Shown: piece after piece, positions 8,207 through 16,353 of the stretch
Layout of the letters: each line of letters begins with the position of its first letter
How positions within the stretch are numbered: position 1 is the stretch's first letter
Assembly: GCA_029555925.1 (NCBI GenBank)
Contig: JAKPQU010000198.1
Span: 1-41,417, forward strand
DNA length: 41,417 bases
Reading direction: 5' to 3'
Origin: Bacillota bacterium
Lineage (GTDB): Bacteria > Eremiobacterota > SpSt-956 > JAKJGF01
Notes under the pieces: model-generated
Databases searched by the model: none
The model's input: only the letters and a program-made list of their open reading frames with translations
Told to the model about the DNA's origin: nothing
Made by a program: the position numbers and the translations under genes

Positions 8207-9784
8207 TTAATCTATCTGCCAGTATAGCGGTTGAAGATTAAGTTTCCCTCTGTAATCAATAATAGAGCTTGCTACAAAGGGATTATATTTAAGGTTCACA
8301 CTGAAATTCGGATCGCCCATATTTTTAACCTTGAGACATGGAACAACAGTATCCCCTGGATTATCGTCAGGATTTATTATAAGACCTTCCAGCTGGCATT
8401 TACTATTATTGGGATCTACAGGGCCATCAGCACCATACATGTTTGTAAGATCAACATTTCCGCCATTTGCATAAACAATACCTTTAAACCTGTTCCCTCC
8501 TGGAGGAGATTTAGTCCGATGTGTAGTGATTTTGAGCTCTTTTGTATATACAGCAACTCCATTTGCAGTGTTAGGAGCTGTTACATTTAACCTGGCATCA
8601 GTAAGGGTAATAGTCTTATCCTTTGAAGCAAGACTAAAGGCATCGGCAGTAATTTCTATATTCTCTCCCGTAATATTTCCATTTACAAACAGTCCCGAAC
8701 CTTTCTTACCTTCAACCCTAATATTTACATCTACTAATTTAAGATCGCCATCATATTTATAATTTCTTCCTTCTTCTATTACTAATGTTCCCGTACTCTT
8801 CTCCCAGTGCATTCCATCAGGTGTAAAATCTACTTCAAACAATCCGAAATCATACTTCAATGGTATTTCACCAAGTCCACTGACTTTTGCTTTAAGTTCA
8901 CCATCATCATTCACAAGTTTTCCTTTAAATTTAAAAGGCCATGGTACTTTATCGCCCAGCTCAATACATTCAGATTCCGAATTTGCTTTGTTTAAAAGCT
9001 TATCATAGTCCGTTTCAATAAATTTTTTCTTTGACGCATCGCTGACTGCTTTACCTCCGTGAGCATTAATCTTTTCCGTAGCTTCATAACCCACTTTTCC
9101 GCTCGAAGACAGCGTGCCTCCATCTACAATAAGAGAAACATGTCTATTGGGCTCATTAATAGAACATCTGTATGTAGCGTCTGTTCCATCATAATTTGAA
9201 TGCATATTACCTTTAAATCCCTCGACAGCATCTACTTTTACACTGAAAGATTTCAATAAGTTCTTCGGCGGGTCTGCAGGGTCTGTCGTAATAGGATCTA
9301 CACCGACGTCTTCATTATAACCTATGTTCATTCTTACAGTGCCTTCACTGCATACAGTGTAAGGCACCAGTTGATTCCCGACAACTGTTTTCACAGTTTT
9401 TTTATAAGTTCTATTACCTACACTGACAGTTCCTATAGATTCTACGCCTATGCAATACCGGGGAATATTAAGGCCTTTCCATTTACGGCCATTTGGATCT
9501 GCCATGTTAATAGCCCTGCTTACGGCAAAATTACCGTTACCGAAAATAACAGAGCTGCTTGTATCGGTTATATGTTCAAAATCTATCTGTTCCATCCGAT
9601 ATATTTCATAATTCACTCCCGCTTCGGCAATATCAAGGGCCTCTGTTTCATAATGAAGCCTTGTGGCCATATTCATATGGGCATAACTGTTAATCATCAA
9701 AACAGTGCCAAGAGCAAGCAATACAAAACATACTCCGAGAGATGTCATTAATGCAATACCTTTTTTAATCAAAAACCTCTTCAT
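8207..9784 (-). CDS. PilX-like minor pseudopilin, cassette A
   Basis: 525 aa. The N-terminal basic leader is followed by GIALMTSLGVCFVLLALG and AEAGVNYEIYRM, the PilX_N pattern. A long, probably beta-rich domain follows, with DFTPDGMHW, GLFVNGN, FSLASKDKTITLTDARL and the end LQPLYWQID. It is the counterpart of 4955-6487; the identity is clear but low, so the duplication is old. It starts 16 nt after the PilW-like gene and is probably co-transcribed from the promoter at 11110-11138. Likely an exposed tip or surface subunit; the partner major pilin is not in the window. Confidence 0.75.
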   Translation of the reverse strand: MKRFLIKKGIALMTSLGVCFVLLALGTVLMINSYAHMNMATRLHYETEALDIAEAGVNYEIYRMEQIDFEHITDTSSSVIFGNGNFAVSRAINMADPNGRKWKGLNIPRYCIGVESIGTVSVGNRTYKKTVKTVVGNQLVPYTVCSEGTVRMNIGYNEDVGVDPITTDPADPPKNLLKSFSVKVDAVEGFKGNMHSNYDGTDATYRCSINEPNRHVSLIVDGGTLSSSGKVGYEATEKINAHGGKAVSDASKKKFIETDYDKLLNKANSESECIELGDKVPWPFKFKGKLVNDDGELKAKVSGLGEIPLKYDFGLFEVDFTPDGMHWEKSTGTLVIEEGRNYKYDGDLKLVDVNIRVEGKKGSGLFVNGNITGENIEITADAFSLASKDKTITLTDARLNVTAPNTANGVAVYTKELKITTHRTKSPPGGNRFKGIVYANGGNVDLTNMYGADGPVDPNNSKCQLEGLIINPDDNPGDTVVPCLKVKNMGDPNFSVNLKYNPFVASSIIDYRGKLNLQPLYWQID

Positions 9785-9800
9785 TATTACACCCTCCTTA

Positions 9801-10592
9801 TCAGTGAGCCTGCAAATTACTATTTCTCATCAATATTCTTGTGCTATAAAGAGTCCTCATTTCTCCTCCCCGTGGTTCCTTATCTCTTGTTTCTACAGTC
9901 AAGACAATATAATCCTGTTCCTTTTCAATCACATTAATTTTGTAAATATTTCTTGCTATTGTATCGGGACGATGTTTATCTGAGTCTGACAATATAGCCC
10001 ATTTATTGAGCAATGTTGCCAGGTCGAAATCCTGCAGCTCTTTTGATGAAGACATGTATGGATTAAATACATCACTATAATAAGAATTAGAGAATATAGT
10101 ATTATAGTAAGAATCTGACGGCCCGACACGCTTTGCTCTTTTCAGTAAATACTTCTGCGTGGCCTCTGCAGTAGCCGGATGGGTTACATCCGGCACCAGA
10201 TAATAAACAACATAACCATACCAACGTGGAGATGCTATGACCTGAGTGCCATTCGGATCTTTAGAAGTAGTCCCTGTACCGCTCAAAACATTTTCCTGGT
10301 TTGTCAAACAGCTCATTGCCAGAGACACATTTATAACGGGATCTACTTTATAAGAAAAGGAAGCACTATTAGTTCTTCTTAAATCATTATTTAACCAGTT
10401 TATGGCTTTTATTGCTTCTTTTCTTATAAAAGCAAGGCCTCTTTCTTCTCTTGAAATCCTCAGACTCTGATACATAATTTCCGAAGAAATGCTCATAAGG
10501 ATTAATAATATTAAAGCACTTATCAATACTTCAAGTACAGAAAAGCCAGAGTGTATTTTTTTTACTCTTATCATGGTGTAGAGTTTGGACAT
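9801..10592 (-). CDS. PilW/GspJ-like minor pseudopilin, cassette A
   Basis: 263 aa. Class III prepilin signal: HSG followed by FSVLE (Glu at +5) and the helix VLISALILLILMSISSEI. The soluble domain resembles its cassette B paralogue: REERGLAFIRKEAIKAINWL, then the end ...RILMRNSNLQAH. Its ATG lies inside the 3' end of the PilV-like gene (22-bp overlap), which indicates translational coupling. This contrasts with the separated arrangement in cassette B. Confidence 0.78.
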   Translation of the reverse strand: MSKLYTMIRVKKIHSGFSVLEVLISALILLILMSISSEIMYQSLRISREERGLAFIRKEAIKAINWLNNDLRRTNSASFSYKVDPVINVSLAMSCLTNQENVLSGTGTTSKDPNGTQVIASPRWYGYVVYYLVPDVTHPATAEATQKYLLKRAKRVGPSDSYYNTIFSNSYYSDVFNPYMSSSKELQDFDLATLLNKWAILSDSDKHRPDTIARNIYKINVIEKEQDYIVLTVETRDKEPRGGEMRTLYSTRILMRNSNLQAH

Positions 10593-11026
10593 GGATAATC
10601 AAGATAATTATTTATATAGGTAGAAAGTTTCATTTCTGAAGGTTTAACCCATGTCTTTCCTTCCATATTTTTCTCATACCAGTATACACTTATAGCAACA
10701 TATTTAAGCTGATTTGTTTCTGTGACTTTAAAATTTTTTACAGACATCTTTCTTTCAAATTTTACGCCATCACTTTCTTCATTCAGCAGTTTATAAGGAC
10801 TATTTGCTTCACTATAGTCATCAAAATGATTCCGAATCTCATCTTCATATAATTCCATTGTAGACTGAGCAAGATTTAAAGCCAGAATACTATTATCCCC
10901 TTTTTTCATACCCATTATTCCGGCCATAAACATACCTATTATAGTCATAACGGCAAGAGACATTACCACTATGGCTACAATCAATTCAGCCAGATTTAGT
11001 CCATAAATACTCCTAAAAAATTTCAT
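10571..11026 (-). CDS. PilV-like minor pseudopilin, cassette A
   Basis: 151 aa. Prepilin leader MKFFRSIYG, then mature LNLAE with Glu at +5 and the helix LIVAIVVMSLAVMTIIGMFMAG. Paralogue of 7390-7869. It is the first gene of cassette A. An AAAGGTGA SD lies about 10 nt before the ATG, and a promoter lies about 85 bp upstream. The tail DYPCPNSTP extends beyond the point where the cassette B protein stops, and encodes the overlap with the next gene. Confidence 0.76.
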   Translation of the reverse strand: MKFFRSIYGLNLAELIVAIVVMSLAVMTIIGMFMAGIMGMKKGDNSILALNLAQSTMELYEDEIRNHFDDYSEANSPYKLLNEESDGVKFERKMSVKNFKVTETNQLKYVAISVYWYEKNMEGKTWVKPSEMKLSTYINNYLDYPCPNSTP

Positions 11027-11109
11027 AGAAACCGCATCACCTTTAATTAATCTTTCCTTACATATTAATTTTTTACAGTATTTTTTAAATAAACATATAA
11101 CTTTTTGTA

Positions 11110-11138
11110 ATTATACCAAAAAAAACATTCAAAGACAA
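11110..11138 (-). promoter_or_regulatory. Promoter of pseudopilin cassette A
   Basis: TTGTCT (11138-11133), a 17-bp spacer, then TATAAT (11115-11110), on the minus strand about 85 bp before the first pseudopilin ATG. Confidence 0.65.
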
Positions 11139-11157
11139 GAGATACAATTGGGAGTTT

Positions 11158-11183
11158 ATACCAACAGACATGACCGGAGCGGT
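11158..11183. repeat. 26-bp inverted repeat, right copy
   Basis: Exact reverse complement of bases 1-26. It contains the palindrome TGACCG-GAG-CGGTCA (11171-11185). Confidence 0.8.
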
Positions 11184-11192
11184 CACAACCAG

Positions 11193-11241
11193 ATATGAAA
11201 ATCAACATCCAGTGAAGTTGCAAACTTCATCATTTTCATAT
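11193..11241. promoter_or_regulatory. Nested inverted repeat, possible operator or RNA hairpin
   Basis: Outer arms ATATGAAAAT (11193-11202) and ATTTTCATAT (11232-11241) are perfectly complementary. Inside, GAAGTT (11214-11219) and AACTTC (11223-11228) form a second perfect hairpin with loop GCA. No T-run follows, so it is not a terminator. Confidence 0.5.
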
Positions 11242-11288
11242 AAAATTACTTTAATTAAACCGAATAATTCGAACAATAGGTAAATACA

Positions 11289-11437
11289 ATCTGCCTGCCT
11301 GATGCTCCTCTGAAAAAAATCTAAACTGGAACGTTTATAACAGTTATAGCTTATATCATGCTACTTTACATTATAATTCAATAAAATATACCTGTGCTGC
11401 CGTGATATTTTTTCTCCTGATCACCAGGCATGCAGAC
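11289..11437. repeat. Diverged palindromic element resembling family A
   Basis: The left end ATCTGCCTGCCTGATGCTCC... is an imperfect inverted copy of the right end (...CTCCTGATCACCAGGCATGCAGAC, 11404-11437). The pattern CTGCCTG...CTC(C)TGAAAAAA recalls the family A ends at 7969. The interior is AT-rich and non-coding. Confidence 0.45.
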
Positions 11438-11475
11438 TACTATGTCTAAAGCTAAATAGTATTATATAAATTCTC

Positions 11476-11504
11476 TTGACTCATGCACAAATTTCCATTA
11501 TAAT
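11476..11504 (+). promoter_or_regulatory. Promoter of the plus-strand dus-aminotransferase operon
   Basis: TTGACT (11476-11481), a 17-bp spacer, then TATAAT (11499-11504). The predicted start near 11511 leaves a leader of about 18 nt that contains the AAAGG SD before the TTG start at 11529. Confidence 0.78.
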
Positions 11505-11528
11505 TCCTTAAAAAAAGGTTGATTTTTA

Positions 11529-12518
11529 TTGAACATTGGAAATATCTTTTTAAAAAATCCTGTCATAGCTGCACCTCTTGCAGGGATAAGTGATAGAGCA
11601 TACAGGGAAATAGCAAAAACCTTCGGCTGCGGTCTTATATATTCCGAAATGTTAAGCAGTATGGCTCTTGTATACCAGAACAGTAAAACAAAAGACATGC
11701 TTGCTTTTTCAGAGTCTGAAAGACCGATAAATATTCAGCTCGTAGGATGGAGACCGGATATCATGGCAGAGGCTGCAAGAATCGTTGAAGCATCAGGTGC
11801 TGAAATGGTGGACATAAATGCAGGATGTTCCGTAAGGAAAGTCATTCAGAACCGGGAGGGTGCAGATCTACTGAGAGATCTTCCAAGGGCAAGAGAAATT
11901 ATCAGTTCTGTCGTAAAAAGTGTAAAAATACCTGTTACTCTTAAAATGAGAAAAGCCTGGTCAGGAGATTACGAAGAAACTCTGAACTTTGCCAGAATGG
12001 CACAGGAAGAAGGAGTAAGTGCTATAGCAATTCATGGCAGAACTCCACAGCAGCATTTCAGCGGGACTGCAGACCGGGAAATAATAAAATTACTTAAAAG
12101 CAAACTTTCCATACCTGTAATAGGTAACGGAGATATTAAAAACTATGAAGACGCAAGAAATCTTATCTCAATGACAGGCTGTGACGGTATTATGATAGGC
12201 AGAGCATCTATGGGTAACCCGTGGATATTTTCTACAGTAACGGCAGGACTGAAAAGTGAGGAAATACCTACTCCACCTTCCGTGAGAGAAAGAATGGACA
12301 CTGCATTAAAACATGCCGCTCTGCTTATAGAATACAGAGGAGAACTTATAGGTTTTAAACACATAAGAAAACATCTTGCCTGGTATATCAAAGGTCTCAG
12401 AGGAGCAACCAGGTTAAGGGAACATATATTCCATACAGATAATTATACTTCACTTCTTCAATTAATAAATGAATATTTAGACTACCATGCAGAATATGAC
12501 AGTTGTGTCATATTATAA
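11529..12518 (+). CDS. dusB: tRNA-dihydrouridine synthase, DusB-like
   Basis: 329 aa. FMN enzyme reducing uridines in the tRNA D-loop. The N-terminus NPVIAAPLAGISDRAYR matches the Dus start. The motif DINAGCSVRKV supplies the proton-donor Cys100; most DusB have GCPVKKV, so the Pro-to-Ser change is slightly unusual. MRKAW, IHGRTPQQHFSG, GNGDI and MIGRASMGNPWIF follow in the expected order. TTG is the only start that keeps the first beta strand, and the AAAGG at about 11513-11517 supports it. It is the first gene of the plus-strand operon, 84 nt before the aminotransferase; dus genes often head unrelated operons, so no functional link is implied. Confidence 0.93.
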   Translation: MNIGNIFLKNPVIAAPLAGISDRAYREIAKTFGCGLIYSEMLSSMALVYQNSKTKDMLAFSESERPINIQLVGWRPDIMAEAARIVEASGAEMVDINAGCSVRKVIQNREGADLLRDLPRAREIISSVVKSVKIPVTLKMRKAWSGDYEETLNFARMAQEEGVSAIAIHGRTPQQHFSGTADREIIKLLKSKLSIPVIGNGDIKNYEDARNLISMTGCDGIMIGRASMGNPWIFSTVTAGLKSEEIPTPPSVRERMDTALKHAALLIEYRGELIGFKHIRKHLAWYIKGLRGATRLREHIFHTDNYTSLLQLINEYLDYHAEYDSCVIL

Positions 12519-12602
12519 CGTACCGGGATTGCAATCATCTGAGAACAGAGAAGGGAAAGAGGGTATTCTGTCGAAAATTCTGTCGAAAAACAGGAGTTTA
12601 TT

Positions 12603-13826
12603 ATGAATTCTAAAGAAATTATTAATGAAACGATTAAAAACTATCAGCATTTTCACAACCCTTCTCTTGCAAGGCTTTATAAATTTGCAGGCTATAATTC
12701 TGTTGAATGGACCGGCGAAGGGATTTACATCAGGGATATAGACGGGAAATCTTATATAGACTGTGCAGGAGGATATGGTGTATTTTCTCTCGGCCACAGA
12801 CATCCTGAAGTTATTCAGGCTGTTAAAGAGCAACTGGATAAAATGGCTATGTCATCAAAACTGTTCTTTTCCAGACCACTCGCTGAGCTTTGCAGATTAC
12901 TTGCAGAAATTACTCCCGGCGATCTTACCTTTTCTTTCTTATGTAACAGCGGCGCAGAAGCAGTTGAAGGTGCACTGAAAATTGCCAGGCTTGCTACAGG
13001 AAAAACTCAGGTCATATCCGCTATAAATGCTTTTCATGGCATGGGAGTTACAGGAAAAACAGGTTTAAAAAAAGAAGATAAACCACTTGTATATATCCCC
13101 TTCGGCGATACGGAAGCTTTAGAAAAAACTATAAATGAACATACTGCAGCACTTATCCTGGAACCTATACAGGGAGAAGGAGGTATTATAGTACCGCCTG
13201 ATGATTACTGGCCTTCTATAAGAAAAATATGCACCGAAAGAAATATTCTCCTCATAGCAGATGAAGTTCAAACAGGTCTCGGAAGGACGGGAAAAATGTT
13301 TGCAGTAGATCATTACGGGGTTGTACCTGACATAATGACTGTAGCAAAAGCTCTCGGGGGAGGAGTAATTCCCACAGGCGCTTTCATTGCAAAACCTCAT
13401 GTATGGAATTGCTTTAAAACCGATCCTCTTATCCATACTTCAACCTTCGGAGGAAGCCCTCTGGCATGTGTTGCAGCCATAAAAACAATAGAAATACTTA
13501 AAAGAGACAGACTGCCTGAAAAAGCGGCAGTTACAGGAGCATATCTCTTAAATAAACTCCTGGCACTCAAACATATATATCCTGAAGTGATACATTCAGT
13601 AAGAGGCAAAGGATTACTCATAGGTGTAGAACTCACAAAAGAAGGTATAGGAGGAGCACTTATACCTGCCCTGGTAAAAAGAGGAGTAACAGCAGGATAT
13701 ACATTGAATATGCCAAAGGTCATAAGGTTTGAACCTCCTCTTATTATAACGGAGGAAGAAATAGATAAAGTCATAGTCATATTGGAAGAAGCTATAAAGG
13801 AAGCCAAAAAGACACTTTCGATATAG
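12603..13826 (+). CDS. Class III PLP aminotransferase, putrescine aminotransferase-like subgroup
   Basis: 407 aa. A fold type I transaminase of the acetylornithine/4-aminobutyrate group. The PLP site is complete: NSGAEA (115-120), LIADEVQTGLGRTG with Asp220 (217-230), and the Schiff-base lysine in TVAKALGGG (Lys249). The N-terminal region (NPSLARLYKFAGYNSVEWTGEG; GGYGVFSLGHRHPEV) resembles E. coli putrescine aminotransferase (YgjG/PatA) more than ArgD, as far as I can judge from memory. It starts at ATG after CAGGAG. It lies in an operon with a SRPBCC protein, an acyl-ACP-reductase homologue and a quinate-dehydrogenase-like protein. The substrate is unknown: a diamine is the family-based guess, a long-chain aldehyde the context-based one. 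Confidence 0.82.
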   Translation: MNSKEIINETIKNYQHFHNPSLARLYKFAGYNSVEWTGEGIYIRDIDGKSYIDCAGGYGVFSLGHRHPEVIQAVKEQLDKMAMSSKLFFSRPLAELCRLLAEITPGDLTFSFLCNSGAEAVEGALKIARLATGKTQVISAINAFHGMGVTGKTGLKKEDKPLVYIPFGDTEALEKTINEHTAALILEPIQGEGGIIVPPDDYWPSIRKICTERNILLIADEVQTGLGRTGKMFAVDHYGVVPDIMTVAKALGGGVIPTGAFIAKPHVWNCFKTDPLIHTSTFGGSPLACVAAIKTIEILKRDRLPEKAAVTGAYLLNKLLALKHIYPEVIHSVRGKGLLIGVELTKEGIGGALIPALVKRGVTAGYTLNMPKVIRFEPPLIITEEEIDKVIVILEEAIKEAKKTLSI

Positions 13827-13867
13827 TGAGTCGTGAAAGAGGTGAATACCTGAAAAAGGTCTGAATT

Positions 13868-14311
13868 TTGCCTTACGTTGAAACATCAATAATTATAAAA
13901 TCAAGGCCTGAAGCGGTATATAAGCTGGCCTGTAATATGGAAAAATATCCTGACTACATGAGAGATGTTTCTTCTGTCACCGTAATAGAAAGAAAAGAAA
14001 ATCAAACTATTACCGACTGGGAAACAAATGTAGACGGAACACCTATATACTGGAAAGAAATAGATTATTTTGACACGGAAGGCCTGACTATTACCTACAA
14101 ACTTATAGAAGGAGATCTGGACAAATTTGAAGGTCAGTGGATCTTCAAACCTGTACCGGAAGGAACGGAAGTTATACTGGGAGTTGATTTTGATTTCGGC
14201 ATTCCAGCCCTGGAGGAACTCATTGGCCCCACTTTAATAGTTAAAGTTAGAGAAAATTCTCTTATGATGCTCGAAGGAATGAAAAAAGCAATCGAAGAAG
14301 GACAGATTTAG
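13868..14311 (+). CDS. SRPBCC-fold (START/cyclase-like) protein
   Basis: 147 aa. The pattern PYVETSIIIKSRPEAVYKLACNMEKYPDYM...V is typical of the polyketide cyclase/coenzyme Q-binding/aromatase group of SRPBCC proteins. These form a deep hydrophobic pocket and bind lipids or polyketides or act as cyclases. No obvious catalytic residue is visible. TTG is the likely start because AAAAAGG lies about 9 nt upstream and PYVETS begins the first strand. The stop codon overlaps the next start (TAGTG at 14309-14313), so it is translationally coupled to the acyl-ACP-reductase-like protein. A role as lipid carrier or substrate presenter for that enzyme is an inference. Confidence 0.72.
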   Translation: MPYVETSIIIKSRPEAVYKLACNMEKYPDYMRDVSSVTVIERKENQTITDWETNVDGTPIYWKEIDYFDTEGLTITYKLIEGDLDKFEGQWIFKPVPEGTEVILGVDFDFGIPALEELIGPTLIVKVRENSLMMLEGMKKAIEEGQI

Positions 14312-15384
14312 TGGAAAATTTCGCATTCATTATACATCCTATAGATCTTCAGGATGTAATACGTGTAGAACCAAAAGCAGCAAATAAAAGAATTGAACTT
14401 ATTGAAAAAATGCTTGAATGGATGCCTCCCTACGAAGCATCTCATATTACCGGCATAAAATCAGCTACAGGAGTGGAGGCAGAAGGATGGTTCCTCACAT
14501 GTCCCCTCTTCCCCGGCCAGTTTCTTTCCCTTCCGAGAGAAAAAGTATATCAGAAAATAATAGAAACAGGTCATATAGCCGAAGATTTAGGGGCCGGAAT
14601 ACTTGGTCTGGGAGCTTATACATCTGTTGTTGGAGACGCCGGAGAAACAGTTTCCAGAAACCTGTCAATTCCTGTTACAAGCGGCAACAGTTTAACAATT
14701 GCCATGGCAATCGAAGGAACATTGAAAGCTGCAGAATTAATGAATATTGATGTAAAAAATTCGACAGCTTCCGTTATAGGTGCAACAGGTTCCATAGGCA
14801 GCGCCTGTTCATACATACTTTCTGATAAAGTAGGAGAATTGATACTTGTAGCAAGAAGCACCAAAAGAATGGAACAACAGTCCGATGTTATTAAAGAACA
14901 GAAAAATATCCATGTTACCTTCTCTACAGATGTTCACAACAGCGTAAAGAGAAGTGATATAGTTATTTCTGCAACAAACAGTCTTCATGGAATAATACAT
15001 CCACAGGACCCAAAATCCGGTTCTGTTATATGTGACGTGGCACTCCCCCATGATGTATGCAGAGAAGTGGCAACTTTCAGACCGGACGTGCTGGTTATAG
15101 AAGGAGGCCTTGTACAGGTGCCGGGCCATGTAGATTTCGGGTATGATTTCGGTTACCCTCAAGGGGTTGCCCTTGCATGCATGTCAGAAACGATACTCCT
15201 GGCTCTTGAAAAAAGATATGAATGTTATAGTCTCGGAAGAAAGATTTCAATAGAAAAAATAGAAGAAATAGGAAAACTGGCAAAAAAACATGGATTTAAA
15301 CTGGCAGGTTTCAGAAGTTTTGACCGTTCCATAGGAGAAGCAGAAATTAAACAAATCTGTGATAAGGTGAGAGGTGAAAAGTAA
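14311..15384 (+). CDS. Acyl-ACP reductase (AAR)-like dehydrogenase
   Basis: 357 aa. Along its whole length it follows the pattern of cyanobacterial long-chain acyl-ACP reductase: HITGIKSATG (45-54), GLGAYTSVVGDAG (99-111), TSGNSLT (123-129), the Rossmann motif VIGATGSIGSA (155-165), LILVAR, EGGLVQ, ALACMSETILLALE (288-300) and ISIEKIEEIGKLAKKHGF (312-329). Cys290 aligns with the cysteine that forms the acyl-thioester in the cyanobacterial enzyme. AAR reduces fatty acyl-ACP to fatty aldehyde with NADPH. Start GTG at 14311, coupled to the preceding stop. No aldehyde-deformylating oxygenase is present in the window. Homologues in some Firmicutes carry vague dehydrogenase names. Its last residues (VRGEK) are encoded by a tandem repeat. 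Confidence 0.75.
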   Translation: MENFAFIIHPIDLQDVIRVEPKAANKRIELIEKMLEWMPPYEASHITGIKSATGVEAEGWFLTCPLFPGQFLSLPREKVYQKIIETGHIAEDLGAGILGLGAYTSVVGDAGETVSRNLSIPVTSGNSLTIAMAIEGTLKAAELMNIDVKNSTASVIGATGSIGSACSYILSDKVGELILVARSTKRMEQQSDVIKEQKNIHVTFSTDVHNSVKRSDIVISATNSLHGIIHPQDPKSGSVICDVALPHDVCREVATFRPDVLVIEGGLVQVPGHVDFGYDFGYPQGVALACMSETILLALEKRYECYSLGRKISIEKIEEIGKLAKKHGFKLAGFRSFDRSIGEAEIKQICDKVRGEK

Positions 15385-15438
15385 AAAGTGAGAGGTGAAA
15401 AGTGAATATATTTCACTTTTCACTTTTCACTTTTCACT
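15366..15438. repeat. Short tandem repeat (GTGAAAA-type) forming a hairpin
   Basis: Units of the type GTGAGAG/GTGAAAA run into the complementary TTTTCAC/TTTCACT units, giving a long potential stem (about 15397-15436). The 5' part encodes the last five residues and stop of the acyl-ACP-reductase-like protein. It lies between the fourth and fifth genes of the operon and ends in TATTTTAATG, so it could attenuate transcription. Confidence 0.7.
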
Positions 15439-15444
15439 ATTTTA

Positions 15445-16353
15445 ATGAAAAAAATAGTAAGTGTAAGTCTCGGTTCATCTAAAAGAGACCACCATGTAAA
15501 GAGTAGATTTTTAAATATAGATTTTGATATAAGTCGTATAGGTACAGACGGAGATTTTAAAACGGCTCTCACTGTTTTAAAAGAGCTTGACGGCAATGTT
15601 GATGCCATAGGCCTGGGTGGAATAGATATATATCTTTACTCCAAAACCAGACGATATGCATTAAGAGATGGCCTGAGACTTAAAGAAGCAGTAAAAAGAA
15701 CCCCTGTTTTAGACGGAAGCAGCCTCAAAAATTCTCTTGAAAGAGAAACAATTATATACCTGGTCAGAGAAAATATTATAAATATTAAAGATAAAAAAGT
15801 ACTTATGGTATGTGCCATGGACAGGTTCGGCATGGCATCTTCTCTCGTAGAATGCGGAGCAAATGTAACCTTCGGAGATATGATGTTTACTCTTGATGTG
15901 GATAAACCTGTCTATTCCCTTGAAGAGCTTGAAATTCAGGCTGACAGAATACTACCGGAGGTATGTAAACTACCTATAAGTATGATCTATCCTGTAGGGA
16001 AAAAACAGGACTCAGAACCGGTAAAAAAATACCATAAATACTACGAGGAATCATCCATTATTGCCGGAGACTATCATTTCATCAGAAAATATATGCCATC
16101 ATCTCTTTCAGGCAAGATAATAATAACAAACACCATAACACCTGCCGATATAGAGGAACTTAGGAAAAGACAGGTGTCAAAATTAATTACCACAACACCT
16201 GATATAGAAGGACGCTCTTTTGGCACCAATGTTCTAGAAGCAATTCTTCTGGTATTGAGCGAAAAACCACAGGAAAACATAACAGATGAAGATTATCTTC
16301 GCCTGATAAAAGAACTTCATATTCTACCAAGGATAGAAGAATTTGTATATTAG
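15445..16353 (+). CDS. Quinate-5-dehydrogenase-like protein of unknown function
   Basis: 302 aa. It matches a family that I remember being annotated in Clostridia as quinate 5-dehydrogenase: SLGSSKRDH at residues 6-14, RIGTDGDF near 30, GLGGIDIYLYSKTRRYALRDG near 55-75, DGSSLKNSLER, MVCAMDRFGMA and TTPDIEGRSFGTNVLEA near 250. A dehydrogenase role for it is not obvious: I see no clean Rossmann glycine motif, and the name may be a propagated label. The ATG has no SD and follows a repeat hairpin, so translation may depend on reinitiation. The stop TAG begins the next tandem repeat. It is the last gene of the operon. Confidence 0.68.
   Translation: MKKIVSVSLGSSKRDHHVKSRFLNIDFDISRIGTDGDFKTALTVLKELDGNVDAIGLGGIDIYLYSKTRRYALRDGLRLKEAVKRTPVLDGSSLKNSLERETIIYLVRENIINIKDKKVLMVCAMDRFGMASSLVECGANVTFGDMMFTLDVDKPVYSLEELEIQADRILPEVCKLPISMIYPVGKKQDSEPVKKYHKYYEESSIIAGDYHFIRKYMPSSLSGKIIITNTITPADIEELRKRQVSKLITTTPDIEGRSFGTNVLEAILLVLSEKPQENITDEDYLRLIKELHILPRIEEFVY

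Larger units (their letters stand above)
11027..11528. other. 502-bp divergent intergenic region
   Basis: It holds no gene I can support. It contains the cassette A promoter (11110-11138), the right copy of the 26-bp inverted repeat (11158-11183), a nested hairpin (11193-11241), a palindromic element resembling family A (11289-11437) and the promoter of the plus-strand operon (11476-11504). Such a concentration of symmetric sequence suggests a hotspot for element insertion or a regulated divergent promoter region. Confidence 0.7.

Noticed and set aside
15445..16353. True quinate 5-dehydrogenase of the shikimate pathway
   Set aside because: No convincing NAD-binding glycine motif or shikimate dehydrogenase signature is visible, and no aroB, aroD or aroE neighbours. 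The label is kept only as a family name.
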